This document shows, piece by piece, positions 31,333 through 41,386 of a DNA stretch of 64,000 bases. The stretch lies in the NCBI GenBank assembly GCA_004346725.1, contig SMDE01000008.1, forward strand, positions 186,001 through 250,000, in the 5' to 3' direction. The number at the start of each line of letters is the position of its first letter. Position 1 is the first letter of the stretch. Source of the DNA: Phytobacter diazotrophicus. GTDB taxonomy: Bacteria; Pseudomonadota; Gammaproteobacteria; Enterobacterales; Enterobacteriaceae. The notes beneath the pieces were generated by a model. It made no database searches. It saw only the letters and a list, made by a program, of their open reading frames with translations, and was not told the origin of the DNA. The position numbers and the translations under genes were made by a program.

Positions 31333-32652
31333 ATGACTACGCTTTTCCAGGGCCGTGCTTACTGGTTACAACGCTGGGTTGCGCTTCTTCTCACCGGGGT
31401 CATGGCCGGGCTTAGCGGTATGTTGCTTGCCATGTTGCTACATGAAATTCAGCACCTCTCGTATGGCTATAGCCAGAATGTATTGATAAGCCCACAGACC
31501 TTTTTGCAGGGCGTAAGCGACGCCAGTGCACAGCGGCGCTTTATCGTGTTGGTCGCCGCAGGCATCGTTGCCGGGGGAGGATGGTGGCTGCTTGCCCGTT
31601 ATGGCAAAAAGCGTGTCAGCATCAGTACGGCGGTAAGCAATCCGGGCAAACCGATGCCGCCACTCACCACACTTGTTCATATTCTGCTGCAAATCATCAC
31701 CGTAGCGATGGGCTCACCGCTCGGGCGCGAAGTCGCTCCACGTGAAGCGGGCGCCCTGTTTGCCGGCGGCGCTGCGCGGAGATTGTACCTTTCCCCTGCC
31801 GATATCCAACTGATGACCGCCTGCGGTGCGGGTGCAGGGCTGGCTGCGGTGTATAACGTGCCGCTGGCGGGGGCTATCTTTACGCTTGAAGTTTTGTTGG
31901 TGAGTTTTAGCTGGGATGCAGCTATCGCGGCGCTGGTCACGTCGGCGCTGGCGGCCTGGGTCGCCACACTGGGGCTGGGAGATGAACATCAGTATCACTT
32001 CACCACGGAGTTCGCTGCCCCATCATTGATTTTCTGGAGCGTGCTTTGTGGCCCATTGCTGGGCGCGGGCGCTTTTCTTTTTCGCCGCCTCACCCAATAT
32101 GCGAGCAGCAAAGTGCGGGATAACTGGCAAATGCCTGCTGTCAGTCTGATTGCCTTTACGTTGCTGGGTATTTTTTCCGTCTGGTTCCCACAGCTTCCGG
32201 GCAATGGTAAAGGTGCTGCGCAACTGGCGCTGAGTGGCGAAATGACGGCCTGGCTCGCGGTGGTTTTACTGGTACTCAAAGTGGTTGTTATCTGCGCCGT
32301 ACTACGTGCAGGGGCGGCTGGCGGATTGTTGACACCGGGCCTTGCCGTCGGCGGCCTGCTGGGGTCATTACTGTTTATGCTTGTCGGGCCGCTTTTCCCC
32401 GGTAGCGATATGGAAAGTTTCGCCCTGTTGGGGGCTGCCGGGTTCCTGGCCGCCTCAGCGAATATGCCCGTCACCACACTCGCCTTAGTGATGGAGTCCA
32501 CGCGAATGGACCACAGTTTCCTGGTGCCTGCCGCACTCTCAATCGCCGGGGCATATGCCACCTCGCGCGCGCTGGGAACCTGGCAGAATGCGCGTTTTTC
32601 GACCGAAACCATAACCGAAGCTAAACGAGATGGTAATAAAAATCCCATTTAA
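31333..32652 (+). CDS. ClC-family chloride channel/antiporter
   Basis: A 439-residue, multi-helix membrane protein of the voltage-gated chloride channel family. The helix-N signature is SPLGREVAPREAGALF, which keeps the gating glutamate (E133 here, in GREVAP rather than the usual GREGP). The second signature is GAGLAAVYNVPLAGAIFTLEVLL, and a late GGLLTPGLAVGG replaces the usual GxFxP motif. Ion and coupling are not certain. Start: ATG at 31333 (MTTLFQGRAYW) is preferred, although an in-frame ATG 12 codons upstream is possible; neither has a strong ribosome site. It is an accessory gene between satP and mog. Confidence 0.82.
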   Translation: MTTLFQGRAYWLQRWVALLLTGVMAGLSGMLLAMLLHEIQHLSYGYSQNVLISPQTFLQGVSDASAQRRFIVLVAAGIVAGGGWWLLARYGKKRVSISTAVSNPGKPMPPLTTLVHILLQIITVAMGSPLGREVAPREAGALFAGGAARRLYLSPADIQLMTACGAGAGLAAVYNVPLAGAIFTLEVLLVSFSWDAAIAALVTSALAAWVATLGLGDEHQYHFTTEFAAPSLIFWSVLCGPLLGAGAFLFRRLTQYASSKVRDNWQMPAVSLIAFTLLGIFSVWFPQLPGNGKGAAQLALSGEMTAWLAVVLLVLKVVVICAVLRAGAAGGLLTPGLAVGGLLGSLLFMLVGPLFPGSDMESFALLGAAGFLAASANMPVTTLALVMESTRMDHSFLVPAALSIAGAYATSRALGTWQNARFSTETITEAKRDGNKNPI

Positions 32653-32653
32653 T

Positions 32654-32668
32654 TGATAAGCATTATCA
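32654..32668 (+). promoter_or_regulatory. Fur box upstream of the iron ABC transporter
   Basis: TGATAAGCATTATCA matches the 7-1-7 Fur consensus TGATAATnATTATCA at 13 of 14 fixed positions. It starts just after the ClC gene stop, about 110 bases before the permease gene, so the ABC transporter is probably iron-repressed. Confidence 0.82.
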
Positions 32669-32776
32669 TTTCTAATATGGTCGCCGGGAGCATCCCGGAT
32701 ATTGGATATCATGCAACAGCCTGAACAGGAACGTTGGGGGATACATCGATTCTGTTGTGTTGCATAAGGTAAGCCA

Positions 32777-33850
32777 ATGAGTTCCCCTCTTGTCGCCAGT
32801 ATCAAGCCTGACGAATCCGCCGTGTCGTCACATTACAGAAAAGTCGTGCTGCGGCGTTTTGCGCTGGCAGGCGCGATCCTGGCGTTTATTCTCTTTTCAC
32901 TGATTCTCGATTTCACTATTGGTCCTTCCGGGCTCTCTCTTTCCGCACTCTGGCATGCGCTGGTTGATGCCGGGTCTGCCGATGCGGGCACCCGCGTTAT
33001 TGTCTGGGAGTTACGCCTGCCCATTGCCTTAATGGCGATCGTGGTCGGAATGGCGCTCGGCCTGGCGGGGGCAGAGATGCAAACCATCCTCAATAACCCG
33101 CTCGCCAGCCCGTTTACCCTCGGGGTCTCCTCCGCCGCGTCATTTGGTGCCGCGCTGGCTATCATTCTTGGCCTGGGTATTCCGGGTATTCCCGATCAGT
33201 GGGTTATCTCGGTTAACGCCTTTGTTTTCGCCCTGCTGGCCTGCTTTATTCTTGATGGCATTAGCCGCTGGACACGGGTGGCGACCTCCGGCGTAGTGCT
33301 GTTTGGCATTGCGCTGGTATTTACCTTCAATGCGCTGATCTCCATTCTGCAATTTGTGGCCAGCGAAGATACATTGCAGGGGCTCGTCTTCTGGACCATG
33401 GGCAGTCTGGCCCGCGCCTCATGGGACAAGCTCGCAATTCTGAGCATCGCCCTGCTTCTCATCGTTCCGCTGTCGATGAAAAATGCCTGGAAGCTTACCG
33501 CCCTGCGTCTGGGGGAAGACCGGGCCGTCAGTTTTGGTATCAATGTGCGTCAACTGCGTATGGCGACGCTGCTGCGTATCAGTATTATCTCCGCGCTGAC
33601 CGTGGCCTTTGTTGGGCCTGTTGGCTTTATTGGCCTGGTGGCGCCGCATATCTCGCGAATGCTGTTTGGTGAAGACCACCGCTTTTACCTGCCCGGCAGC
33701 ATGTTGATTGGCGCACTGGTACTCTCACTGGCGTCCGTGTTATCGAAGAACATTGTCTCCGGCGTCATCATTCCCGTCGGTATTGTTACCTCCCTGGTCG
33801 GCGTCCCCTTCTTCCTGAGCATCATCATTCGCCATCGGGGGAATATATGA
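32777..33850 (+). CDS. FecCD/BtuC-family iron-siderophore ABC permease
   Basis: A 357-residue inner-membrane permease with about 10 membrane segments. Family signatures are GMALGLAGAEMQTILNNPLASPFTLGVSSAASFGAAL and the ATPase-contact segment GPVGFIGLVAPHISRML. It imports a ferric siderophore or cobalamin-like ligand with the next two gene products. The preceding Fur box supports an iron role. It overlaps the ATPase gene by 4 bases (ATGA). No outer-membrane receptor gene is nearby. Confidence 0.9.
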   Translation: MSSPLVASIKPDESAVSSHYRKVVLRRFALAGAILAFILFSLILDFTIGPSGLSLSALWHALVDAGSADAGTRVIVWELRLPIALMAIVVGMALGLAGAEMQTILNNPLASPFTLGVSSAASFGAALAIILGLGIPGIPDQWVISVNAFVFALLACFILDGISRWTRVATSGVVLFGIALVFTFNALISILQFVASEDTLQGLVFWTMGSLARASWDKLAILSIALLLIVPLSMKNAWKLTALRLGEDRAVSFGINVRQLRMATLLRISIISALTVAFVGPVGFIGLVAPHISRMLFGEDHRFYLPGSMLIGALVLSLASVLSKNIVSGVIIPVGIVTSLVGVPFFLSIIIRHRGNI

Positions 33851-34623
33851 CCGACGGACTGCGCATCCACGCCCTGCATACCGGCTATCGCAAAAAGAAA
33901 ATTATCGATGGGCTAACCACCCCGATGCTGCCACGCGGGCAAATCACCGCTCTGCTGGGGCCGAATGGCTCCGGCAAGTCCACCCTGCTACGTGCGCTTG
34001 CCGATCTCAACCCGGCCCAGGGGCAACTGTGGCTGAATGGCGAAGATTTAATGGCCCTCCCCCCGGCGAAGCGGGCGCAAAAGGTGGTTTATCTGCCGCA
34101 ATCCTTGCCACAGGGCGTGCATCTGCATGCGCTGGAGTCGATTATCGTCGCCCGACGCGCCAGCGGCTTCTATGGCGGCGATAACGTCGAACAGGAGGCC
34201 TACGACATTCTGCATAAGCTCGGTATTTCGCACCTGGCGATGAGCTTTTTAGACCAGCTTTCCGGCGGACAGAAACAGTTGATTGGCCTTGCCCAGTCGC
34301 TGATTCGCAAACCGGACCTGCTGCTGTTAGATGAGCCGCTGAGCGCACTCGATCTGAACTACCAGTTCCACGTAATGGACATCGTCGCCCGCGAAACGCG
34401 CCTGCGTAACATCGTGACGGTGGTGGTGATCCATGACATCAACATTGCGCTGCGCCATGCCGAATATGCGGTGATGTTAAAAAACGGCGCGCTGGTTGCC
34501 AGCGGCGTTCCAGGCGAGGTCGTCACGCCCGCGAACCTGGCGGCAGTCTACGGGGTAAAAGGCCGGGTCGAATATTGTTCGCAGGGACTACCACACGTGG
34601 TGGTCGATGGATTAACAACCTAA
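33847..34623 (+). CDS. Iron-siderophore ABC transporter ATP-binding protein
   Basis: A 258-residue ABC ATPase of the FecE/FepC type. Walker A is GPNGSGKSTLL, the signature motif is LSGGQKQLIGLAQSL, Walker B is DLLLLDEPLSALD, and the switch His is in VVIHDINIAL. It energises the FecCD-type permease whose gene it overlaps. It starts on ATGA and ends 23 bases before the binding-protein gene. Confidence 0.92.
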   Translation: MTDGLRIHALHTGYRKKKIIDGLTTPMLPRGQITALLGPNGSGKSTLLRALADLNPAQGQLWLNGEDLMALPPAKRAQKVVYLPQSLPQGVHLHALESIIVARRASGFYGGDNVEQEAYDILHKLGISHLAMSFLDQLSGGQKQLIGLAQSLIRKPDLLLLDEPLSALDLNYQFHVMDIVARETRLRNIVTVVVIHDINIALRHAEYAVMLKNGALVASGVPGEVVTPANLAAVYGVKGRVEYCSQGLPHVVVDGLTT

Positions 34624-34646
34624 AACAGTCATAAGACGGGAAAGAG

Positions 34647-35774
34647 ATGAATCTGAAAAAGACAATCATGGGGATCGCGCTGATCTTTGCCCCCCTGCTG
34701 GCGATGGCGCAAAACTGGCCGGTCACGGTGACGGATCTGGATAACCGCAGCGTCACGATCCCTAAGGAGCCGCAGCGCATCATCTTGCAGGATGGCCGCG
34801 ATATCCTGGCGCTGGCGCTGCTGGAGCGCGACAATCCCTTTGCCAAAGTGGTGGCGTGGAACAACCTGCCGAAAAAACAGGATACGGAAACCTGGAACGT
34901 CCTTAAGCGCAAATGGCCGGAAGCCGAGAAGATCCTGGACATGCAGTTTTCGGATCAAGGGAATGTCGATCTGGAGACCATCATCTCGCGCCATCCGGAT
35001 CTGATGATTGCCCAGCTCCGCGCTAAACCGTCCCTGGTACAAAGTGGTGTGCTGGCAAAACTGGAGGCACTGCATGTGCCGGTGGTGTTTGTCGATTACG
35101 AACTGCATCCGGTAGAAAACACCCTGCCAGGTATCGCGCTGCTCGGTAAAGTGCTCGGCCAAAATGAGCGCGCGCAACAGTACATTACTTTCTATCAGCA
35201 ACGTCTGGATATGCTGCATCAGCGTCTGGCCAACGCTCACAAAAAACCGCTGGTGTTTATCGAACCGATCGCGGGTGTCGCAGGGCTGGATAATGGTTGC
35301 TGCTTTACCCATGCCCGTAATGGCTGGGGCGGTCTGGTCGAAGCGGCGGGCGGTGTGAATATTGGTTCACAACTGCTGCCAGGGGCAACCGGTAATGTGT
35401 CAGTGGAAAAAATCATCTCCATGAACCCGGACTACTACCTGATGACCGGTTCAAAACGCCCGGGCAAAGGAACGGCGATCATTCCGTTCGGCTACAACGT
35501 GGACGAAAAAGAAGTGGCTGCCGCCTTCAATGCCTTACTGGCACGCCAGGGGGTCAGCAGCATTCCTGCCGTTACTCAGGGCCATACCGGCGCGCTCTAT
35601 CACCACTTCTACAATAATCCGTACAACATTATCGCGATTGAAACGTTAAGTAAGATTTTCTACCCGGAGCTGTTTAAAGACATCGATCCGCTGGCGGATT
35701 ATCACACTATCATCAAGGACTTCACCCAGATCCCCGATGACAATATCGTCCTGAGCTACACGCCTTCGCACTAA
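34647..35774 (+). CDS. Periplasmic iron-siderophore binding protein
   Basis: A 375-residue class III (FepB/TroA-like) substrate-binding protein. The signal peptide is MNLKKTIMGIALIFAPLLAMA with cleavage before QNW. The family pattern of VTVTDLDNRSVTIPKEPQRII, then HPDLMIAQL and EAAGGVNIGSQLL, is visible. Two adjacent Cys (DNGCCFTHARNGW) are notable. The ligand cannot be named from sequence. It is the third gene of the Fur-linked transporter and is followed by a hairpin and a T-rich tract. Confidence 0.88.
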   Translation: MNLKKTIMGIALIFAPLLAMAQNWPVTVTDLDNRSVTIPKEPQRIILQDGRDILALALLERDNPFAKVVAWNNLPKKQDTETWNVLKRKWPEAEKILDMQFSDQGNVDLETIISRHPDLMIAQLRAKPSLVQSGVLAKLEALHVPVVFVDYELHPVENTLPGIALLGKVLGQNERAQQYITFYQQRLDMLHQRLANAHKKPLVFIEPIAGVAGLDNGCCFTHARNGWGGLVEAAGGVNIGSQLLPGATGNVSVEKIISMNPDYYLMTGSKRPGKGTAIIPFGYNVDEKEVAAAFNALLARQGVSSIPAVTQGHTGALYHHFYNNPYNIIAIETLSKIFYPELFKDIDPLADYHTIIKDFTQIPDDNIVLSYTPSH

Positions 35775-35782
35775 TCTTTCTC

Positions 35783-35812
35783 AGCGCCATCGTCCGATGG
35801 CGCTTTCTTTCC
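35783..35812 (+). terminator. Terminator of the iron ABC operon
   Basis: The arms AGCGCCATCG and CGATGGCGCT flank a 2-base loop, followed by TTCTTT. It lies between the binding-protein gene and the convergent MFS gene. Confidence 0.75.
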
Positions 35813-35822
35813 AAACGCGCAC

Positions 35823-37127
35823 TTAGCGCGTGGATTTCGCCAACGCCGGGCTCTCGGTAGCGACCAGGTCCTGGCGCAGCCATAACCCTAGCCCCAGGCC
35901 AATCAGCGACAGCGCCAGTACATACCAGGCGGGCGCCATTGGCGAAACCCCCATCAGCATCGTCACAGCAATCGGCGTCAGCCCGCCAAAAATGGCGTAA
36001 GAGACGTTATAGGAGAAGGAGATCCCGGTAAAACGCACTTCCGCCGGGAAAGCGCGAACCATCACATAGGGTACGGCCCCGACAACCCCAACGCAGAACC
36101 CGACCAGCCCATACAAGGCAAAAAGCTGCTCCGGGTGGCTGCCCGTCAGGTGATAGAAGAACCAGCTTGAGCAGGCCAGCATAATGCTGCCGACAATAAA
36201 AGTTTTGCTGGGGCCAACGCGATCCACCACCAGCCCGGCGGTCAAACAGCCGAAACAGAGCATAATGGTCGCGATACTGTTCGCCTGCAGGGTTAAGGCT
36301 GGCGCGAAACCATACTGTTTTTGCAGCCAGACGGGCGACATCAGAATCACCACTACGATCCCGGCCGACAGTAACCAGGTCAGCAGCATCGAGATCACTA
36401 CCGCTTTCTTATGCTTCATGACGACGGCTTTCACCGGTAGCTCTTGCGCCAGTGCTTTACGCTGCTGCATTTCGAGGAAAATCGGCGTCTCTTGCAACCA
36501 GCGACGCAGATACATTGCCACCAGGCCAAATGCACCGCCCAGCAGGAAAGGTATACGCCATCCACCATCGTGAATCGCCTGCTGCGTCATGCTGGTATTG
36601 ATCAGGGTAGCGACCACAGAGCCAAGCAGGATCCCCACTGTCAGCCCGGCGGTTAATGTTCCGCAGGCAATTCCGATACGGCGTTCCGGCACATGTTCCG
36701 CCACAAACACCCACGCGCCCGGCACTTCGCCGCCAATCGCCGCCCCCTGCAAGACACGCATCAATAGCAGCAGCAACGGCGCAACGATGCCCATAGAGGC
36801 ATACGTCGGCAGCAAGCCAATCGCCAGCGTAGGTACCGCCATCAGCAAGATGCTCAGGGTGAACATCTTCTTACGCCCCACCAGATCGCCAAAATGGGCC
36901 ATCACGATACCGCCCAGCGGGCGCGCCAGATAACCTGCGGCAAAGATGCCGAACGTCTGCACCTGACGCAGCCACTCCGGGATATCCGCCGGGAAAAACA
37001 GCTCACCGACAACGGCGGCAAAGAAAACAAAAATGATGAAGTCATAGAACTCAAGCGCACCGCCTAAGGCGGCAAGCGTGAGGGTTTTGTAATCCTGCTT
37101 ATTGAGGGGACGTGTGTAGTTTGACAT
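35823..37127 (-). CDS. MFS metabolite:H+ symporter (MHS family)
   Basis: A 434-residue, 12-helix MFS transporter. MHS-type marks are GGALEFYDFIIFVFFAAVVG, the loop 2-3 motif GDLVGRKKMFTLSI and RVLQGAAIGGEVPGA. Relatives include ProP, KgtP and ShiA, which import small organic acids or osmolytes; the substrate is not recognisable. It is convergent with the iron ABC operon and codirectional with mog, and lies in the satP-mog accessory block absent from E. coli K-12. Confidence 0.85.
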   Translation of the reverse strand: MSNYTRPLNKQDYKTLTLAALGGALEFYDFIIFVFFAAVVGELFFPADIPEWLRQVQTFGIFAAGYLARPLGGIVMAHFGDLVGRKKMFTLSILLMAVPTLAIGLLPTYASMGIVAPLLLLLMRVLQGAAIGGEVPGAWVFVAEHVPERRIGIACGTLTAGLTVGILLGSVVATLINTSMTQQAIHDGGWRIPFLLGGAFGLVAMYLRRWLQETPIFLEMQQRKALAQELPVKAVVMKHKKAVVISMLLTWLLSAGIVVVILMSPVWLQKQYGFAPALTLQANSIATIMLCFGCLTAGLVVDRVGPSKTFIVGSIMLACSSWFFYHLTGSHPEQLFALYGLVGFCVGVVGAVPYVMVRAFPAEVRFTGISFSYNVSYAIFGGLTPIAVTMLMGVSPMAPAWYVLALSLIGLGLGLWLRQDLVATESPALAKSTR

Positions 37128-37253
37128 AGCGGACCATTTGTAAAGAGGAAGTGTTGATTTCGTTTTTACGCAAACTGTAAATTAAAAATTACTATACCGT
37201 AAATAAATCAACACTCCAGTGCCCGCATGACTTAATTTAAAAAACCACTATTT

Positions 37254-37841
37254 TTAGGATATTGTCTCGCGCCTTGCACTTTTTGGGCGAAAAGCCGCTA
37301 CGATTTTGGGATCGGTCTCAATATAAGGCCCGTCGAGAAGCTGTACACAATACGGTACACTGGCAAAAATACCCGGCACGGTTACCAGCCCGTCCGCCTG
37401 CTTCACCCCTTCAAGCGTCTCTTTGATGGATTTTGGCTGCCCCGGTAAATTGAGGATCAGCGCTTGCTTGCGAATCACCCCCACCTGGCGGGAGAGAATG
37501 GCGGTAGGCACAAAGTGGAGGCTGATTTGACGCATCTGTTCGCCAAACCCCGGCATTTCGCGGTCAGCAATGGCAAGTGTTGCATCAGGAGTGACATCAC
37601 GGCGCGCAGGACCGGTGCCGCCCGTCGTCAGGACCAGATGGCAGCTCATCTCGTCCACTAGCTCACACAGTGTCTGTTCAATGATGCTCTGTTCGTCCGG
37701 AATAAGCCGCTTTTCGATGGTAAAAGGGGTGGTCAGCGCCTGCGCCAGCCACTCTTCCAGTGCCGGGAGGCCTTTATCCTGGTAAACACCGCTGGAGGCG
37801 CGATCGGAAACAGAAACTAAGCCAATGCGTAATGTATCCAT
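37254..37841 (-). CDS. mog: Molybdopterin adenylyltransferase
   Basis: A 195-residue protein, the E. coli Mog length. It adenylates molybdopterin before molybdate insertion. The GTGPARRDVTPDATL active-site loop (TTGGTG and DVTP) and LPGQPKSIKE are the family signatures. The start MDTLRIGLVSVSDRAS is preferred over a Met five codons upstream. Confidence 0.96.
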   Translation of the reverse strand: MDTLRIGLVSVSDRASSGVYQDKGLPALEEWLAQALTTPFTIEKRLIPDEQSIIEQTLCELVDEMSCHLVLTTGGTGPARRDVTPDATLAIADREMPGFGEQMRQISLHFVPTAILSRQVGVIRKQALILNLPGQPKSIKETLEGVKQADGLVTVPGIFASVPYCVQLLDGPYIETDPKIVAAFRPKSARRETIS

Positions 37842-37910
37842 ATTCATTCCGTTCAAAAAAATAATGACTAACGGAAATGATACACGCTGAGGGGAAATGC
37901 AGACAGAGGG

Positions 37911-37938
37911 GAAAGTGTGGCCGGGTCTCCGGCCACAC
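37911..37938 (-). terminator. talB terminator
   Basis: The arms GTGTGGCCGG and CCGGCCACAC (10 bp, perfect) flank a 4-base loop, with TTTCC after it on the minus strand. It lies 8 bases past the talB stop. Confidence 0.75.
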
Positions 37939-37946
37939 CTGAATGA

Positions 37947-38900
37947 TTACAGCAGATCGCCGATCATTTTTTCCAGTTTTTCCTGGTCAACAGCAAACTT
38001 ACGGATACCATCCGCCAGTTTGTCTACTGCCATCGGATCCTGGTTGTGCTGCCAGAAGAATTGCGCTTCGGTAATACGTTCCGGGCGTGCTTTCACTTCG
38101 CCAGCATAGGACAGTTTACGTTCGATAGCGCCTTCGCTTTCCGCCAGCTCTTTCAGCAGGCCCGGAGCGATAGTCAGACGGTCACAGCCTGCCAGTTCCA
38201 GAATTTCACCGACGTTACGGAAGCTTGCGCCCATCACGACGGTTTCATAGCCGTGCTGTTTGTAGTACTGGTAGATTTCGGTTACGGAAACCACACCCGG
38301 ATCTTCTGCCGGTGCGTACTCTTTTTTATCCGTGTTGGCTTTGTACCAGTCGAGGATACGGCCCACAAACGGGGAAATCAGATAAACGCCAGCTTCTGCA
38401 CAGGCACGTGCCTGGGCGAAAGAGAACAGCAGCGTCAGGTTACAGTTGATGCCTTCTTTTTCCAGTTGTTCAGCCGCGCGAATACCCTGCCAGGTAGAAG
38501 CCAGCTTGATCAGGATGCGATCGTTGCTGATACCCGCGTCGTTATACAGTTTGATCAGGCGTTTTGCTTTCGCGATGGACGCGTCGGTGTCATAGGACAG
38601 GCGTGCGTCAACTTCGGTAGAAATGCGACCAGGGATCAGTTTGAGAATTTCCAGACCGATATTCACCGCCAGTTTGTCCGTTGCGTCTACCACTTGCTGC
38701 GCGCGGTCGCTGCTCTGTTCTTTCGCCCAGGCAATAGCGTCATCAATCAGTTTGCGGTATTCAGGGATTTGGGCAGCGCCAAGAATCAGAGAAGGGTTGG
38801 TGGTAGCGTCCTGCGGCTGGTACAGCTTCATCGCCGCGATATCTCCGGTGTCAGCAACAACAGTTGTGTATTGACGCAGAGAAGTCAATTTATCCGTCAT
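37947..38900 (-). CDS. talB: Transaldolase B
   Basis: A 317-residue enzyme, the E. coli length. It transfers dihydroxyacetone between sugar phosphates in the non-oxidative pentose phosphate pathway. The Schiff-base Lys is in [18 protein letters not shown] (K132 of E. coli), and [10 protein letters not shown] marks the N-terminal signature. The start [12 protein letters not shown] follows a purine-rich AAAGAGAAAC; 63 further in-frame upstream codons have no family match. Confidence 0.98.
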   Translation of the reverse strand: MTDKLTSLRQYTTVVADTGDIAAMKLYQPQDATTNPSLILGAAQIPEYRKLIDDAIAWAKEQSSDRAQQVVDATDKLAVNIGLEILKLIPGRISTEVDARLSYDTDASIAKAKRLIKLYNDAGISNDRILIKLASTWQGIRAAEQLEKEGINCNLTLLFSFAQARACAEAGVYLISPFVGRILDWYKANTDKKEYAPAEDPGVVSVTEIYQYYKQHGYETVVMGASFRNVGEILELAGCDRLTIAPGLLKELAESEGAIERKLSYAGEVKARPERITEAQFFWQHNQDPMAVDKLADGIRKFAVDQEKLEKMIGDLL

Positions 38901-39100
38901 GATAGTGTTTCTCTTTGAACTTGTTAGGGGGATGTAACCGGTCTGCCCTGATGATAACACGACGCCCTGCCAGCGCAACCGCAGACATTGCGCACGCCCG
39001 GTATGGTAAACTAGATTTATTAATTGCCTGCAAAGTAGTGCTTTATTAATAATAGCGCTGCTTATTAACCTGCGAACCGGCATAGACAAGAGGGATGTTA

Positions 39101-40528
39101 ATGCCTGAATTCTTTTCTTTTATCAGTGAAATACTTTGGGGTTCATTGATGCTCTACCTGCTGCTTGCGGCAGGTATCTGGTTTGCTTTTAAAAGCAAAT
39201 TTGTACCGTTTCGCCTGATTGGCGACTTCTACCATAATCTCAAACATAGCCGCGCCCAGTCGGGTGGACTGACGTCGTATCAGGCGCTGTTTCTCAGTCT
39301 TGCCGGACGAATGGGGTCCGGTAATTTAGCCGGTGTGGCGTTAGCGATTACGGCAGGCGGCCCCGGCGCGATTTTCTGGATGTGGATATCGGCCTTGATT
39401 GGCATGGCAACGTGTTTCGCCGAAAGCACACTGGCGCAACTCTACAAAGAACGCGACGCCAACCAGCAATTTCGCGGCGGTCCTGCATGGTACATGGCGC
39501 GAGGCCTTGGCATGCGCTGGATGGGCGTGCTGTTTTCCGTATTCCTGCTGTTGGTTTACGGGCTGTTATTCAATACCATTCAGGCCAATTCGGTAGCGAA
39601 TGCCGTCCATTTTGCCTGGCATTTTAATGAGATTTACACCGGTCTTATTTTTGCTGGAATGATTCTGCTATTGATCACGAAAAGCATGAAACAGATTGCT
39701 CGTATCATGCAGTGGGTGGTCCCGATCATGGCCCTGGCCTGGGTAATGACCAGTGTCGGTATTGGCATTGCGCACTTCACCGCACTGCCGGAGATGTTCG
39801 CCAATATTGTGAAAAGTGCCTTTGGCTGGCAGGAAGCGGCGGCAGGTACCATGGGTTACACGCTTAGCCAGGCGCTCACCAGCGGTTTTCAACGCAGTAT
39901 GTACTCCAACGAGGCAGGGATGGGCTCAACGCCGAATGCCGCCGCAGCCGCGGCTTCATCTCCCCCTCATCCTGCCGCTCAGGGCTTCGTGCAGATGGTC
40001 GGCGTAATTGTCGACACGTTTTTGGTGTGCACCGCCAGCGCGTTTATTCTTCTCCTGGCAAAGGATACGCCAACAGATAACCCAATCATTGGCGTCCAGA
40101 TAGTTCAGGAAGCGATGGTAGCCCTGACGGGTTCATGGGGAGCCAGCTTTGTCGCCGTCATCATCATCATGTTTGCGTTTAATTCCATTATCGCCAATTA
40201 CGTTTACGCCGAAAATAATCTCATTTTCCTGCGTATGAACAGCAGGCGTAATATTTGGCTGTTGCGTATCGGGATCTTACTGATGGTGTTGATCGGCTCT
40301 CAATTGCGCATCCCGTTACTCTGGCATGTGGCAGATGTAATGATGGCGTTTATGGCTATCACTAACATGACGGCGATTCTGCTACTGTCTCCCGTCGTCA
40401 CCCTTATCGCCGCCGATTATCTACGCCAGCGCAAGATGGGGGTGATGCCAGTGTTCGATCCGAAGCGTTATCCGGATATTAACCAGCAGCTCGCGCCCGG
40501 CGCATGGGATGATAAAACGGGATCGTAA
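39101..40528 (+). CDS. yaaJ: Sodium:alanine/glycine symporter family protein YaaJ
   Basis: A 475-residue, multi-helix inner-membrane transporter of the AGCS family. Signatures are [30 protein letters not shown] and [33 protein letters not shown], both shared with E. coli YaaJ (476 aa). The start ATG at 39101 is 7 bases after AAGAGGG; an in-frame ATG two codons upstream abuts that site. It is divergent from talB. Substrate is presumed alanine or glycine. Confidence 0.93.
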   Translation: MPEFFSFISEILWGSLMLYLLLAAGIWFAFKSKFVPFRLIGDFYHNLKHSRAQSGGLTSYQALFLSLAGRMGSGNLAGVALAITAGGPGAIFWMWISALIGMATCFAESTLAQLYKERDANQQFRGGPAWYMARGLGMRWMGVLFSVFLLLVYGLLFNTIQANSVANAVHFAWHFNEIYTGLIFAGMILLLITKSMKQIARIMQWVVPIMALAWVMTSVGIGIAHFTALPEMFANIVKSAFGWQEAAAGTMGYTLSQALTSGFQRSMYSNEAGMGSTPNAAAAAASSPPHPAAQGFVQMVGVIVDTFLVCTASAFILLLAKDTPTDNPIIGVQIVQEAMVALTGSWGASFVAVIIIMFAFNSIIANYVYAENNLIFLRMNSRRNIWLLRIGILLMVLIGSQLRIPLLWHVADVMMAFMAITNMTAILLLSPVVTLIAADYLRQRKMGVMPVFDPKRYPDINQQLAPGAWDDKTGS

Positions 40529-40605
40529 ATGACAATCGTAACTATTGATCAATTGCAGGCCGTTTTTTGTTACAGTCAGCGGAAATTTTCCTGCAAGGAC
40601 TGACT

Positions 40606-41379
40606 ATGCTGATTCTCATCTCGCCCGCGAAAACGCTGGATTATCAAAGTGAGCTGGCCACTACGCGCTACACACAGCCTGAATTGCTGGATTATTCGCA
40701 GCAGTTGATTAAGGTTGCGCGTAAGCTTAGCGCGCAGCAAATCAAAGCCCTGATGGGTATCAGCGATAAGCTTGCCGACCTGAACGCCACCCGCTTTCAC
40801 GACTGGCAGCCGGACTTTACGCCGAAAAACGCCCGCCAGGCCATTCTGGCCTTTAAAGGCGATGTCTATACCGGCCTGCAGGCGGAAACCTTCACCGAGG
40901 CTGATTTCGATTTTGCACAGCAGCACTTGCGTATGCTCTCTGGTTTGTACGGCGTTTTGCGTCCACTGGACCTGATGCAGCCTTACCGTCTGGAGATGGG
41001 GATCCGCCTGGAAAATGCGAAGGGGAAGGATCTTTATCAGTTCTGGGGCGAGGTCATCACCAATACGCTGAACGACGCCATTAAGGCGCAGGGCGATGAC
41101 ATCGTGGTGAATCTGGCATCCGATGAGTACTTTAAGTCAGTCAAAACGCAAAAACTGAACGCGCAAATTATCAAACCCGTCTTTCTGGACGAGAAAAATG
41201 GCAAGTTTAAGGTCATTAGTTTTTACGCCAAAAAAGCACGCGGCCTGATGAGTCGTTACATCATTGAAAACCGCCTGACAAAACCAGAGCAGTTAACCGC
41301 GTTTGATAGCGAAGGCTATTTCTTTGATGAAGAACTGTCCGGCAAGGGCGAATTGGTCTTTAAACGTCACGAACAGTAA
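40606..41379 (+). CDS. yaaA: Peroxide-stress protein YaaA (DUF328)
   Basis: A 257-residue protein (E. coli 258). In E. coli it is OxyR-controlled and lowers free intracellular iron under hydrogen peroxide. The start [16 protein letters not shown] follows [29 protein letters not shown] is the family core. The upstream in-frame Met is rejected for lack of similarity. A hairpin follows. Confidence 0.95.
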   Translation: MLILISPAKTLDYQSELATTRYTQPELLDYSQQLIKVARKLSAQQIKALMGISDKLADLNATRFHDWQPDFTPKNARQAILAFKGDVYTGLQAETFTEADFDFAQQHLRMLSGLYGVLRPLDLMQPYRLEMGIRLENAKGKDLYQFWGEVITNTLNDAIKAQGDDIVVNLASDEYFKSVKTQKLNAQIIKPVFLDEKNGKFKVISFYAKKARGLMSRYIIENRLTKPEQLTAFDSEGYFFDEELSGKGELVFKRHEQ

Positions 41380-41386
41380 GGCTGTG

